Shown: positions 1 through 9,800 of the stretch, piece by piece
Numbering within the stretch: the stretch's first letter is position 1
How the letters are laid out: each line of letters starts with the position of its first letter
Origin: Anastrepha obliqua
Taxonomy: Eukaryota > Arthropoda > Insecta > Diptera > Tephritidae
Direction: 5' to 3'
DNA length: 64,000 nucleotides
NCBI RefSeq assembly: GCF_027943255.1
Contig: NC_072896.1
Location: 8,928,001-8,992,000 of the forward strand
Translations under genes and position numbers: made by a program
The notes under the pieces: generated by a model
What the model saw: the letters and a program-made list of their open reading frames with translations, nothing else
What the model was told of the DNA's origin: nothing
Databases searched by the model: none

Positions 1-250
1 TGTTATCTCGTTTCGATAGGACGTTTAACTTTTTCCCTATCTTCCCCGCCATTTAGGAAAAATCCTAAAAATAAAAAACCGATCCGGCCGCTCGTACACC
101 TGTCACACTTGCTCACAATTTCTTCTGTAACTCTGAAAATATTTTGAATTCGTTTCTGAAATTTTGAGAACACATTCTTGGATAGTTTGGGAATACATTT
201 ATGCAAACAAAAAAATCAATTTTTTGAAGCCTCTAAAGCAGACTCCATCC
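1..250 (-). mobile_element. TTAA-flanked MITE, copy 1 (cut by window edge)
   Basis: Read on the minus strand, this stretch matches the left part of the element at 45408-46154 over about 250 bp. Shared features are a terminal sequence of the type GGGGGGAGTCTGCTTTAGAG, a GATTTTTT tract and the tail that ends near CGTTTCGATAGGACG. The terminus at 250 is followed at once by TTAA (251-254), the same tetranucleotide that flanks both ends of the complete copy. The 67-residue open frame inside is shared with the other copy but has no recognisable domain, so I treat it as non-coding. TTAA targets are typical of piggyBac-type elements; assignment to that superfamily is inference. Confidence 0.7.
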
Positions 251-254
251 TTAA

Positions 255-1127
255 ATATAAAGCTCTGTATGAAAAATCCTGAAATTCTGATCAAAAATAA
301 GTGGAATACTTTTGGGGACTTTTGCATTTCATAAGTCATTAAAGTACGATTGCGGCTGCTGCTTTTCATGCTTTAAACTTTAATATATTGATTTAATAAA
401 CTATGAAGCTAATACACAATCCTGGCAGTTTCGTTTACCGCTGCTATGCATTTTCATGTTCTTCCTCCATTTGTTTTTTGTTGCTTTTGGTATTCTTTGT
501 AAACATGTAAAATTCACATTTTTGGCACCGCCAGGTTCAATGAAAATTTATTGTCTGCAGAAACAAGATGTATAGCTAAGCGTTTTGTGTATACACACTA
601 ACGTATGTATGTATGTATGTATGTATGTATGTATGTATGTATGTATGCATATATGTATGTGCAATTCACGGCTATTAGACATGCAGCAAGCTAACAGCAG
701 CAGACATGAGAGTGCACACCATGGAGTATAGTGGTATGTGGGGGAAGGCGCTTGAGGGCGGCCAAGCGTGCGATTGGACTATGCCAGCTTGCGATGGTAG
801 CGGGTTTTCGCTTTAATTTATCATCAATTTTGGATTTTTTGTTTTTGTCTATTCACAACACTTTACTAGTTTTTGTTTATTATAAAAACTGTGCTTGTCA
901 CATGGCGGTGCTTGGCTTGCAGTGCATCTCGTCTATGACTTCGTAGGACTTCGCACTAATTCGAATAGTTTTTCGCGACTATTTTAATACACTTCTCTTA
1001 CATCGATTACAAATTCCCGCACATAACTCACTTTCCGTCATTCCGCTTCTGTGTGAATGCTCAAAACTTTACAATTTTTAAAAGTCAGCGTGCATGTTTG
1101 TCTCAATTTTTGTTTTTCTAATTTCAG
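255..1127. other. No gene seen; microsatellite inside
   Basis: AT-rich non-coding sequence. The only structure is a (GTAT)n tract at about 603-650. The open frame at 731-946 has no recognisable domain and no exon signals that I trust. Confidence 0.5.
603..650. repeat. (GTAT)n microsatellite
   Basis: About eleven near-perfect GTAT units, followed by a degenerate GCATATATGTATGT tail. Confidence 0.95.
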
Positions 1128-1203
1128 AGTGGCATAGAAGTGCGAAAAATTGCGATAGACACTATTTTGCGAACCAACGGCAATGCTTTGTGGAATCGCG
1201 AAG
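1128..1203 (+). CDS. Candidate 76-bp internal exon, unknown gene
   Basis: A pyrimidine-rich tract ending TTTCTAATTTCAG (AG at 1126-1127) precedes the segment, and GTAGGA (GT at 1204-1205) follows it, so both splice signals look good. One frame is open throughout; it begins SGIEVRKIAIDTILRTNG and then continues NALWNRE, ending in phase 1. The composition is mixed and protein-like, unlike the low-complexity frames around it. I do not recognise the protein and found no partner exon. It could be an internal exon of a gene with very large introns, or chance. There is no other support in the window. Confidence 0.3.
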
Positions 1204-1844
1204 GTAGGAATATGCCAAAAAAACGTACCAGTGACTGAGTGCGCTGGACAAGTAGGAATGCATGTGTGTGTGTGCGCAGCGGGGTACTGCTTGGAATGAC
1301 TCGTTAGATCGATTGTTTGCGCTTTAGTTTATTCGTTTTATTTTTGAGTGGTGGCGTTTTTTCGTTCCTCTAGCGGAGGTTTTTGTTCTTTTTGTATTTC
1401 GTTACTTTTGCTTTGGTCGTTGGGTTTTTTTGTTTGCATTAACCGTTCACTGCAGTTGGTGCTCGTTAAAGTTAGTTCGTGGAAAGTGCGAAAAAGTTCT
1501 GCTACTTGCCAAAAAAGTTAACGAAAAGTAAATAAAAGTTTAATTTCTTTTCGCTACTTCATTTCCACTTTGTAATGGATTTTTTTGTTACTATTACGAG
1601 TTATACAGTTTTTTCGAATAGTGGTTGGATTTTGAAGTTGGCAAGGCATATTTTCAACGATTTTACTATACCTGTTGGCGCGTGAAAGCATAAATAGGAC
1701 TTTGCAGTCTATGCTGATTCGGAGTGTGAAGATTATCCTTAGTAATTTTATGCATTTATAGGCTTAAGTATGTAACTGCTTGCATACAAGCTTTCATTCA
1801 CATTGTTTGTTTTTTTATTTATAAGTGTTTCCATAAGGGCGTGC
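1204..1844. other. No gene seen
   Basis: AT-rich sequence with short T tracts. No open frame, repeat or RNA gene could be supported. Confidence 0.5.
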
Positions 1845-2135
1845 TTACGTACTTACGTACTTACATACTTACGCACTTATATACTTATATACTTTTATAC
1901 TTGTATACTTATGCACTTATATACGTATATACTTATATACTTATGTACTTATATACTTATATACTTATACAGTTATATACTTATATATTCAAATACTTGT
2001 ATACTTATATACTTGTATACTTACGTATACCTACAAACTCATAATATAAAATTCTTACATACTTATGTACTTACACACTTACTTACTTACTTACATACTT
2101 ATTTAATTTCATACTTACATAATTATATTCCTAAT
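1845..2135. repeat. Degenerate TACTTAT/TACTTACG tandem array
   Basis: About 290 bp built from repeats of a TACTTAY core joined by RTA spacers, for example TATACTTATATACTTATATA. Overlapping open frames of 135 and 67 residues arise only from the repeat, giving monotonous TYILIYLYTYI protein, and are not genes. Confidence 0.9.
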
Positions 2136-2524
2136 TTCTACTACGTACCATCTTATTATGCGATCATATACCCACACTTACATAGCCACATACATACATA
2201 CCGTAAATAGTATCTTTAAAAATAAAGACTTTGGAGCTTCATTAGACAAAAATACCTTCGTTTGCCAAAGCTGCCTGAGTATTTACTAGGTAAAGACGAA
2301 ATGTGAACGTATTGTTATCATAGTGGAAATCAGATCAATTTCTATGCCTGTGATTCCTATACATGTATATAAAATATATACATATATGTACTTATATATT
2401 AGGACGAAATTTTTCTTTTTGTTCGACACCATTCCTAGTGGATTCTGATTTTTCAAAAAATTATATGGAAAAAGTCCATTAAAGTATAGCCCTAAAGTCA
2501 ATTTCGTGCCTTCTAGTGGTAGCC
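2136..2524. other. No gene seen
   Basis: Continuation of AT-rich sequence after the TACTTAT array. Nothing recognisable. Confidence 0.5.
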
Positions 2525-2556
2525 CACACCACCCCCATACGGCTACGGCGGCCGCC
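2525..2556 (-). mobile_element. Possible 5' head fragment of the tRNA-derived SINE
   Basis: About 30 bp containing GGCTACGGCGGCCGCC match, on the minus strand, the GC-rich head of the SINE at 51257-51586. No body or tail follows, so this is a fragment or a chance match to the most GC-rich part of the family. Confidence 0.35.
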
Positions 2557-3529
2557 GTTATGTGCCTATGATACCATATTAAAAAAAAATGTTGTATACA
2601 GGTATAAGCATAATATATTCCAAAACTACTTTAAGCTAGTTGCTGCTCTCGCCTTCGCTTGCGTATAAAATAGCATTTTTAATGTACTTAAGACTTAGAA
2701 AACTCTTAACAACAGACACGTTTTTGAAAGGGAACAACAGACAGTTTCTGTAAATGCTAACAGCAATGCAGTTCTTGTATGTAAACATTCGTGTGTGGTA
2801 ACATAAACGACTCAACATAATCCCCTACATTCTTTCTCTATGATCTGCTCATACCCATTAGTATTTGTGTATAAGAATCCACGCTGTCATTAACATAAGC
2901 AATCATATTTATACACACGTCGCTTTGTGCTGCATTCTGTATGTGTTAACAGCAGTAGAGCGCTCTGATTTGTGATCTGCAGATGAGTAGCGCTGTTATG
3001 TGGGCATGCATAAACGTTAGATTCTGTAGGAGTTTTAAAGTCTTGGGGTTCCATTTTTAAGAAACATTTGCAATTTTTACTTTGCCTAAGAGAACGAGAA
3101 GACAATCTAGAATACAGTACCATTATTTGAAAAAAAATGATACAACCAATATCGAGCTTGTGAATGGCTTTTAAAATATATATTTTCATAGCTAATATTG
3201 TAATATATAATAGATAACCGAAAACATGAAACTGGTAAGTACTTTACTCATAATATTGCCTATTAACAGGTACACACCCTTGCCTTGCCAGAGGAAAAAA
3301 AATTTCAGTTTTTTGAGACGGACACTGAATGATTTTGGTAAGAAACGAGAGAAGGCACCATCAAAGAAAACATTTGTATTCAAATGGAGCTCAGTCTGAT
3401 GAAAAAATAGATTGGTGTCCTAGATATTTCTCAAAACATTACTTAATAGTGCACTCTAGGTGGTCACAAACAGTCTCAGGAAAGGTCTCTCCTTAGAAAG
3501 ATCACACTCAGCTGTGGTTACAGTGAGAA
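2557..3529. other. No gene seen
   Basis: Short unrelated open frames only, without domains, splice signals or repeats that I can support. Confidence 0.5.
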
Positions 3530-4228
3530 TGTATAAGGGGTTTTAATAGGAGGTGTTTCTAGTTACAGCCAAACAGTTTAATATGGAGGTATCCAGAGAA
3601 AAAACAAAAAGTTTAGTAGTTACCAAGAACGCGATCAGATGCAAACTTGAAATAGAAAGGACGATGATAGAGCAATGAGATGTATGCAGGGCGCACGTAT
3701 TGCAGGTTGCATTAGGGATGTTATATGGTGGAACAAATACATGACCACGGAAAGCAAGACGCGTATATACAAGACTGTAATAAGACCAATCCTGACCTAT
3801 GGAGCCGAAGCACGAGCTGAAAACGCAAAAACAAAACAGCTACTGCGTACTGCTGAAATGCAAGTTCTACGATCCATCGTAGGAAAAACACGTCTTGACT
3901 GCATTAGAGAAGAGGTCATTCGTGACGAAACTGGCGTTAATGACGTAGTGAATTTTATAAAAACAAGAAGACGAGCTTGGAATGATCACGTTTCTAGAGC
4001 TAGTGACGACAGAATTAGCCGAATAGCGAGGGACTATATATCATATGGAAAGCGCGGACCTGGAAGACCACCAAAGAGATGGCGCGAAAGCTGGATTTCG
4101 AAATCAGCGGAAGGACAATAACATTTCGTCATTTTGAATTTTAATAATACTTTGTATTTTATAACTATGTAATTGTGTGAAGAAAAACAGGCGAAAACCT
4201 ATAGTAAAAGAATAATAAGAAGAAGAAG
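3530..4228 (+). mobile_element. RTE-like non-LTR retrotransposon, 3' end, 5'-truncated
   Basis: Two coding blocks of the reverse-transcriptase C-terminal region are visible. The first is about 3580-3675 (NMEVSREKTKSLVV, then AIRCKLEIERT). The second is the open frame 3675-4121, with KTRIYKTVIRPILTYGAEA, the following thumb and connection region, and a basic GRPPKRWRESW tail; its start is the re-entry after a deletion, not a real initiation site. The block between them is missing compared with intact elements of this type. The stop at 4119-4121 is followed by a short 3' UTR and an AATAATAAGAAGAAGAAG tail, typical of RTE-like 3' ends. No endonuclease domain or RT catalytic YADD remains. Clade assignment is from remembered family features. 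Confidence 0.8.
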
Positions 4229-4269
4229 TATTGTTTTTATATTTAAAGATGCTTATTTCATTATAAAGA

Positions 4270-5445
4270 GGAACAGGTGCCGTTAATAGTGAAAAATAAC
4301 ACCAGGTAAATGACCACCATTACCCCGCTTACAGGACAATATCTTTTTCATGAAATTTTCCATAACCGAATTGCAAAGTGGCTGGCCTATGTCCTCGATA
4401 GCCTCACAAATTCCATCTTTGAGGTCTTGAATCGACCCTGAGCTATTGGCGTAGACCTGCTCTTTCACGTGGCCCGAAAGAAAAAAATCATAAGGTGTTA
4501 AATCACGAGATCTTGGTGGCCAATTGTGATCACCTCTTCGAGAGATAACACGATCCGGAATCTTTTTCCGTAAGAGATCAATGGTTTCGTTGCTTGTGTG
4601 ACACGTAGCGCCGTCTTGTTGAAAATAAACGTTGTCCAGATCAATACCATCCAATTGCGGCCATAAAAAATCGTTAATTGTCTCTCGATAGCGCAATCTA
4701 TTCACCTGTTATTGGAAAACCCTATATAAGTATACGAAAAAAACCCAATCATTCCGCAGTGCAGCAGGCGCTGCCTACAAGGCCGTATGTTAAACTCTCA
4801 GTCGTGTTGCTTCCGATCGATAATATAGTAGTGCATTCTGAGAGTCATTCCGTTGTTATTGTTTTGCTATTCAGATAACTTTGTATAAACTGCTTTAACT
4901 ACAGCACTAGGACTTACAAGGTTGCCCATATTCGACGAACCCGACGGATTTCGATGACTCTTTCGGCCCAATCCAATCGACGAGGCTTGTCCGCAGGCTA
5001 CAATCTTTGCGTCAATTGAATTTTACACGGGAATAAATGCAAATCAATGCGGATAATTCGTTGTAAAGTGGTCTGAGCAATGCCCAACTGCTGAGAACGG
5101 CAGTTTTGGGATGTCCTTGGCGACACCTTGGTCAATTTTGATTGAGCCTCCAGTCGAAAACCTTTTGTATAAACGTTTAATGGTGTTCTTAGAAGGCGCA
5201 CTTTTCACATTATTTAATTTTTTATACGCACGTTGAGTTTTCACAATTGACTTCTTTTGTTAAATGTAAATTTCAACAATTTGGGAGAGCTCGCGTGGCG
5301 TGTACTGTTCCATGGTAAAAATCGGCTTGGACTGACGCTTCCAACGCGGTATGTCATTAAGCGATCTGACGTCTCTGTCAAAAGATACAGGGTTGCCAGA
5401 TGGGTCCGTCGAATATTGGCAACCCTGTATTTATTTGACAATTTA
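4270..5445 (-). mobile_element. Decayed DD41D-type Tc1/mariner transposon
   Basis: The N-terminal part begins near 5312 on the minus strand (MEQYTPRELSQIVEIYI, stop, then KKSIVKTQRAYKK), a helix-turn-helix DNA-binding region. It continues through RSQQLGIAQTTLQRI near 5045-5090. The middle, with the first catalytic Asp, is unrecognisable (about 4740-4900). The C-terminal open frame 4283-4705 carries FQQDGATCHTSNET with the second Asp and RDLTPYDFFLSGHVK with the third. 41 residues separate these two Asp, which fits the DD41D group rather than classical D34D mariners. An in-frame stop, a frameshift and the lost middle make it a pseudogene. It lies directly downstream of the RTE tail at 4228. 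Confidence 0.8.
5385..5430. repeat. Perfect 14-bp inverted repeat
   Basis: ATACAGGGTTGCCA (5385-5398) is repeated as its exact reverse complement at 5417-5430, with an 18-bp spacer. It lies just outside the 5' coding end of the DD41D element and may be a terminal inverted repeat or a tiny palindromic insertion. No matching copy was found at the other end of that element. Confidence 0.6.
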
Positions 5446-5613
5446 TTTGTTTCTTAATTAATATCAATAATTTTGTAGGAATAAACCGATATATTCGTTC
5501 TTCTATTGTATAAAACCCATACAAATTAAGTTTCAAATTTTGTGATTTTTTTAGTTCTCAGAAAAATTTTATAATACACTTTGTGAACCAATTTTTTTGG
5601 AAACTTTTCAGTA

Positions 5614-5690
5614 CGCATTTTAGTATAATGAAGTACAAGTTTTAAGTGGCTTAAAAAACGTGTTGATTTTTTACATTTTTTTTCACAATA
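5614..5690 (+). mobile_element. Terminal fragment of the TA-flanked fold-back MITE family
   Basis: TA (5612-5613) is followed by CGCATTTTAGTATAATGAAG and then AGTTTTAAGTGGCTTAAAAA, as in the arms of the elements at 25415-25669 and 46201-47557. About 18 bp of the usual terminus (GTTTTATAGCCCATTGAA) are missing. No second arm is present. Confidence 0.5.
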
Positions 5691-5699
5691 CTTCTATTT

Positions 5700-7600
5700 A
5701 CATCAGTATCTACTTGCCGCATTGACCTCTATGAAACTACTTACCACAAAAGCTGATTAAAATAATCACTTTTTACTACAGCTTTGCCACATTTTTAGAA
5801 CTGACAAATTTATGTTATTTCAAACAGTTGATTAAACGAAAAAAAGTTAAAGGGCACTTAAAAGTTAGTTAGTAAAACTCAATTTATTGGTAGGCCCAAA
5901 GGGTTTCTGTCTTTGCTAGATGCAGACAATTTGAGTTGGACTACATCCAAGTTGTTCGACCTTTCATTACAAGAACGCCTCCACTGCACTAGTATACGAC
6001 AAAACCCGCACATATACACACGCACGTACATACTTACATACTTAGAAAGAGAGAATATGAAAATTTGAAAATTTCTACCATACGCAAGAAGCTGTGTGAA
6101 AACCAAACCTCTATGTATGTGTATGTGCATGTGTGTGCGCGTGTAAAATCCTAAAAGTCTTACACTTTATTCACCGCAACCAAAAACTGTAAATACTTTT
6201 ATGTTACTTCAAAATACTTTTCGATACTAGGCGATACTCGCCGTTCAACATTTTAATATCTTTCTATAAATTTTTAAGTGCACGCCCGTTTGTACACGCA
6301 GCTAGACAGCGCTTGTGTCGAAAAGTGAAATTCAATTAAGTACTTGGAGAGTGTAAGGAAATATTGGCCATTACTTACAACAAGAAAAGAAAAAAAGGAA
6401 GAAGTAAATGTGTAAGTGTGTAAAAGACAGAATGTAGCGACGGGGAAAAAACAACAAATGGAAGAAAAACAAAGTAAGCAGAATTGGCAGTAAAAGTTAG
6501 TTGTAGTGAAATAGCAAAACGAAAATAATATAAAAATAACAAACGCACGCACACACACACGCACATTCTAACGTGCAGGCTCACGCCAGCAGTTGTCAGG
6601 GCGTATGCGTAACTTTGAAATTTCTTCTCGCTTAAGGACACAGTGTGAACGAAGTTGTTATGGAGCGAAATGCAGCAAAAATTAATGGTATAAAATAACC
6701 TTGCTATGAATTGTAGCGAAGGAAATAAATAAATTTCGCTGCTATTACAAATAACATTTTTATGGTGTAGTGAAAGTAATTAAAAAATCTTCACACTTCT
6801 AAGTGCTTCGCTTTGATGTTAAAACTCCGCTGAATTATGGTCTGCTAGAAAACTTTGCTTATTTGTCGCATTTGTGATTTGTGATTTTTTATTATTATTC
6901 ATTATTATACGAAAAAACAAGGAAAACATTTGATTGCTGCGAATAAAATATTTTCTACCGCCAAGTGTTTGCGTAAATTAGAAAACAAACACATTTATCA
7001 TCATAATAAAGCATATTACCCGCTTTTGAGCGCAAGCGACTAAAAAGTTTACTTCCTATTTTTCTATGCAAAATGCATTTCGGACTTGTGTTTTGGCTGA
7101 GAAAACTTTTGCCGAATCGCTTTGTTAGCAAAGCGAGTGATTAACATAAATTAAATGCGCCTGATAATCAAGTTGAAATGCGTGAGAAAAAAAAGTAGAT
7201 GAAATGGGAAAAATAAACGATAGAAAATTTATAACGGATAAAGTTAGAGAACAAGAACAACTTTGGTGGAAGTAAGAAAGTAGTAAAAGAGGAAAATATA
7301 AAATTTATTTAACTTCTTTTTATTTATGGCATGAAAATTGCATTGTTTCACAATGAATTTTTAGTCAGAAGTGCAACAGCTTTCAAATTTAACATAACTA
7401 CAATTAGGGGATTTAGCTGCAAGCTGAAATATCTATGTATTGGGGCCCCATCATGGATGGAGTATTTCTGTTAGCCCAACTTCCGCAAGAAATTTTAGTA
7501 TTTGTCCTATTTAATTGAGTAAAATATATTTACCCAGCTGCTACTTCCGCTTTTGCAATACTTTGCAGCAATTCGGGACTAGAAATTGCGCGTAAAAATA
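5700..7600. other. No gene seen
   Basis: AT-rich sequence with dinucleotide-like CA/TG stretches near 6005-6040, 6120-6140 and 6545-6565. The open frames at 5879-6130 and 6274-6641 are low-complexity and have no recognisable domain. Confidence 0.5.
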
Positions 7601-9800
7601 TCGCCAATAAAGATCCGGTAAAATAAATATTGTGCAAAAATATTACCAAGGTTGAAAGACAGTTGAAAACAGCTAGAAATTCTAAGAGCTGAAATAACTG
7701 GCCGCCTTCTCACTCATTTACAACTCACTTCATGATGGATGCCAGATCTGGAAAAGTGCATATGGAAAAAGAAAACATTTAAGCGTTGGAAATTCATTGA
7801 GGGTTTAATGGCTTAAAAATGCGCAATAAAGTTTGAAAAAAAAAACAATAACAAACCGGCTGTAATAAAAAAACAAATACTAAAAAAAATATAAATAAAA
7901 AATATCAAAAAAGACGGGGAAAATGTGCAGTAAAAAGTGTAGGTCAAATAGATCCGGTAAAACAAATAGTGTGTGAAAATAACACCAAGATTGAAAAAAG
8001 TTGAAAACAGCGAGAAATTGAAAATTAAAATTTGAAAAGGTCGAGCCAAGGAGCACCAGGAGATTTGGTGGCTCCTAAAACACTCAGGCTAAAAAGCCCA
8101 TTGTATTTAAAGTTCCGGAAAGGGGGTTGATACTCAAGGAGGGAAGGAGAAAAGTATCGGAGAAAGAGATAGAAAAGAATAGAGACAGAGATAGAGATAG
8201 TTAGTCCTGTGAGAATTTTCCAGATTATTTGGCAAATCCGTAAATATCCTCCAGTTTTAGAGAGCGAATATTACCCATTCTCATGACATCGGAACCCAAA
8301 ACTCGTAGCTGTGCTCTAGCAAAGGCAGGACACTCACAGAGAAAGTGTTCAGTGCTATCCGCATCCTCCACGCGGACCCAATGTTCCTCAATTATTCCAA
8401 TGGTGGTCATATGCTGACCCCATAGGTTGTGTCCTGTAATGATACCGACGATCAACCGAACGTCTTTCCTTCTAAGTTTTAGTAGAGAGTTTGACAGTTT
8501 TCTGTTCGGGCTTGTCACAAAACACTTTTCAGTTCTGCAGCGTTCTAGACCTACCTACATAATCGCTGATCCATATCATGATTACTGCGGAACTGACTCC
8601 GATAATTGGCTCTGGCCCTTGTGGGGGCACCGCTGATCCACGCTTAGCCAATTCGTCGGCGATTTCGTTTCCTTGAACACCGGAGTGTCCCGGAACCCAT
8701 ATAAGTACAAGCCTGTTTTGTCTTGCGACAGAATTGAGCTTCTTCTCACATTCTTGAAGAATCTTTGAGGTTTGCTTCGCGTTCTCCAGGGCCTTCAGTG
8801 TCGCCTGACTGTCACTGAAAACTCCAATGGAAATGGAACCATACTTATGGAGTATACACATTGTTTTTATTGCTTCCTGTTGTATCTTAAGATCCGGGGG
8901 GAGCAAATCGAGCATAGCATTTAGGGCATTACCAGAGGTTGTACTCATGGCACCCGTGATGCCTAAACATACACTTCTTTGTAGCCTGTATAGTTCCCGG
9001 ATTGTGGACTTAACCATGCTCCGTCACCACCAGACCACAGAAGCGTAAGTGATTATTGGTCTGATAAGTGCTGTGTATATCCATAGGACCACAGCAGGTT
9101 TCAGATCCCAGGTTTTACAAAAAGCTCATCAATGTCCACGAATACGCCCATTATGTATTCGTCAGCTTCCAGCCTGGCTTCAATCTTGCTAACAAGATCG
9201 TGTAAAGCTGACTCACATGATTTTATACTCTGGTAAGCGTGTTGGTTTCTACTAAGTGGTTTTCTCGGCAATACCCCCACTCGAATATGTTTCTCCACCA
9301 CCCGTTCCAGACTTTTCAACACGAACGATGTCAAACTGATTGGTCTAAAACTTTTACTTAAACTTAAACAGCGAAAAGTTCTTACCAAGTGAAGTCTTTT
9401 CACTCACTCGCAATTTGTTTAATGATGGGTTCCAGATTTGGAAAAATGCATATGGGAAAATAAAAAATGTAAGCGGCAGGAAAAAAATAAAATTAAAAAA
9501 TTAAAAATTCAACAAAAAAGGGCAATGACAAGTGTGTGTCAAATAAGTCCGGAGAAATAAATAGTGCGAAAAAATATTGCCAAAATTAAAAAGTTTAAGT
9601 TAAAAAATTCACTTCATGATGGATTTCGTATTTGGAAAAGTGAATATAGAACAACAAAAAACGGTAAGGGTTAAGAGTACAGCAAGGATTTAACGACTTA
9701 CAAATGCGCAATGAAGTTGAGAGAAAACTATTACATTGTAGGAAAAAAAGGGGAAACAAGCCAAAAATATTATTAAAAAGCACCAAAAAGGTCAAATAAA
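7600..9800. repeat. Tandem repeat (~340-bp unit), split by a retrotransposon
   Basis: Marker motifs recur. AGATCCGGTAAA lies at 7611 and 7950, with the variant AAGTCCGGAGAAA at 9545. CACTTCATGATGGAT lies at 7726 and 9609, with a variant at about 9415-9427. The first two AGATCCGG markers are 339 bp apart. The array resumes at about 9395 after the LOA-like insertion, and AATGCGCAATRAAGTT occurs near 7817 and 9702. Units are AT-rich and non-coding. Confidence 0.7.
8050..9395 (-). mobile_element. LOA/Jockey-type non-LTR retrotransposon, internally deleted
   Basis: On the minus strand, in order: an RT N-terminal block (FRPISLTSFVLKSLERVVEK, then VFVDID) at 9120-9403; a jump to the RT C-terminal block (IYTALIRPIITYASVVWW, QRSVCLGITGAM) at 8870-9110; a second jump into RNase H (FSDSQATLKAL, then WVPGHSGVQGNEIADELAKR) at 8529-8830; and, after a frameshift, the C-terminal region with EHFLCECPAFARAQLRVLG at 8225-8518. 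The YADD region and the start of RNase H are deleted. The element sits inside a tandem repeat that continues on both sides, so it inserted after the array formed. Clade (LOA versus Jockey) is uncertain. Confidence 0.8.

Noticed and set aside
1803..2210. 135-residue open frame on the plus strand
   Set aside because: Entirely made of the TACTTAT tandem repeat; monotonous Tyr/Ile/Leu protein with no domain.
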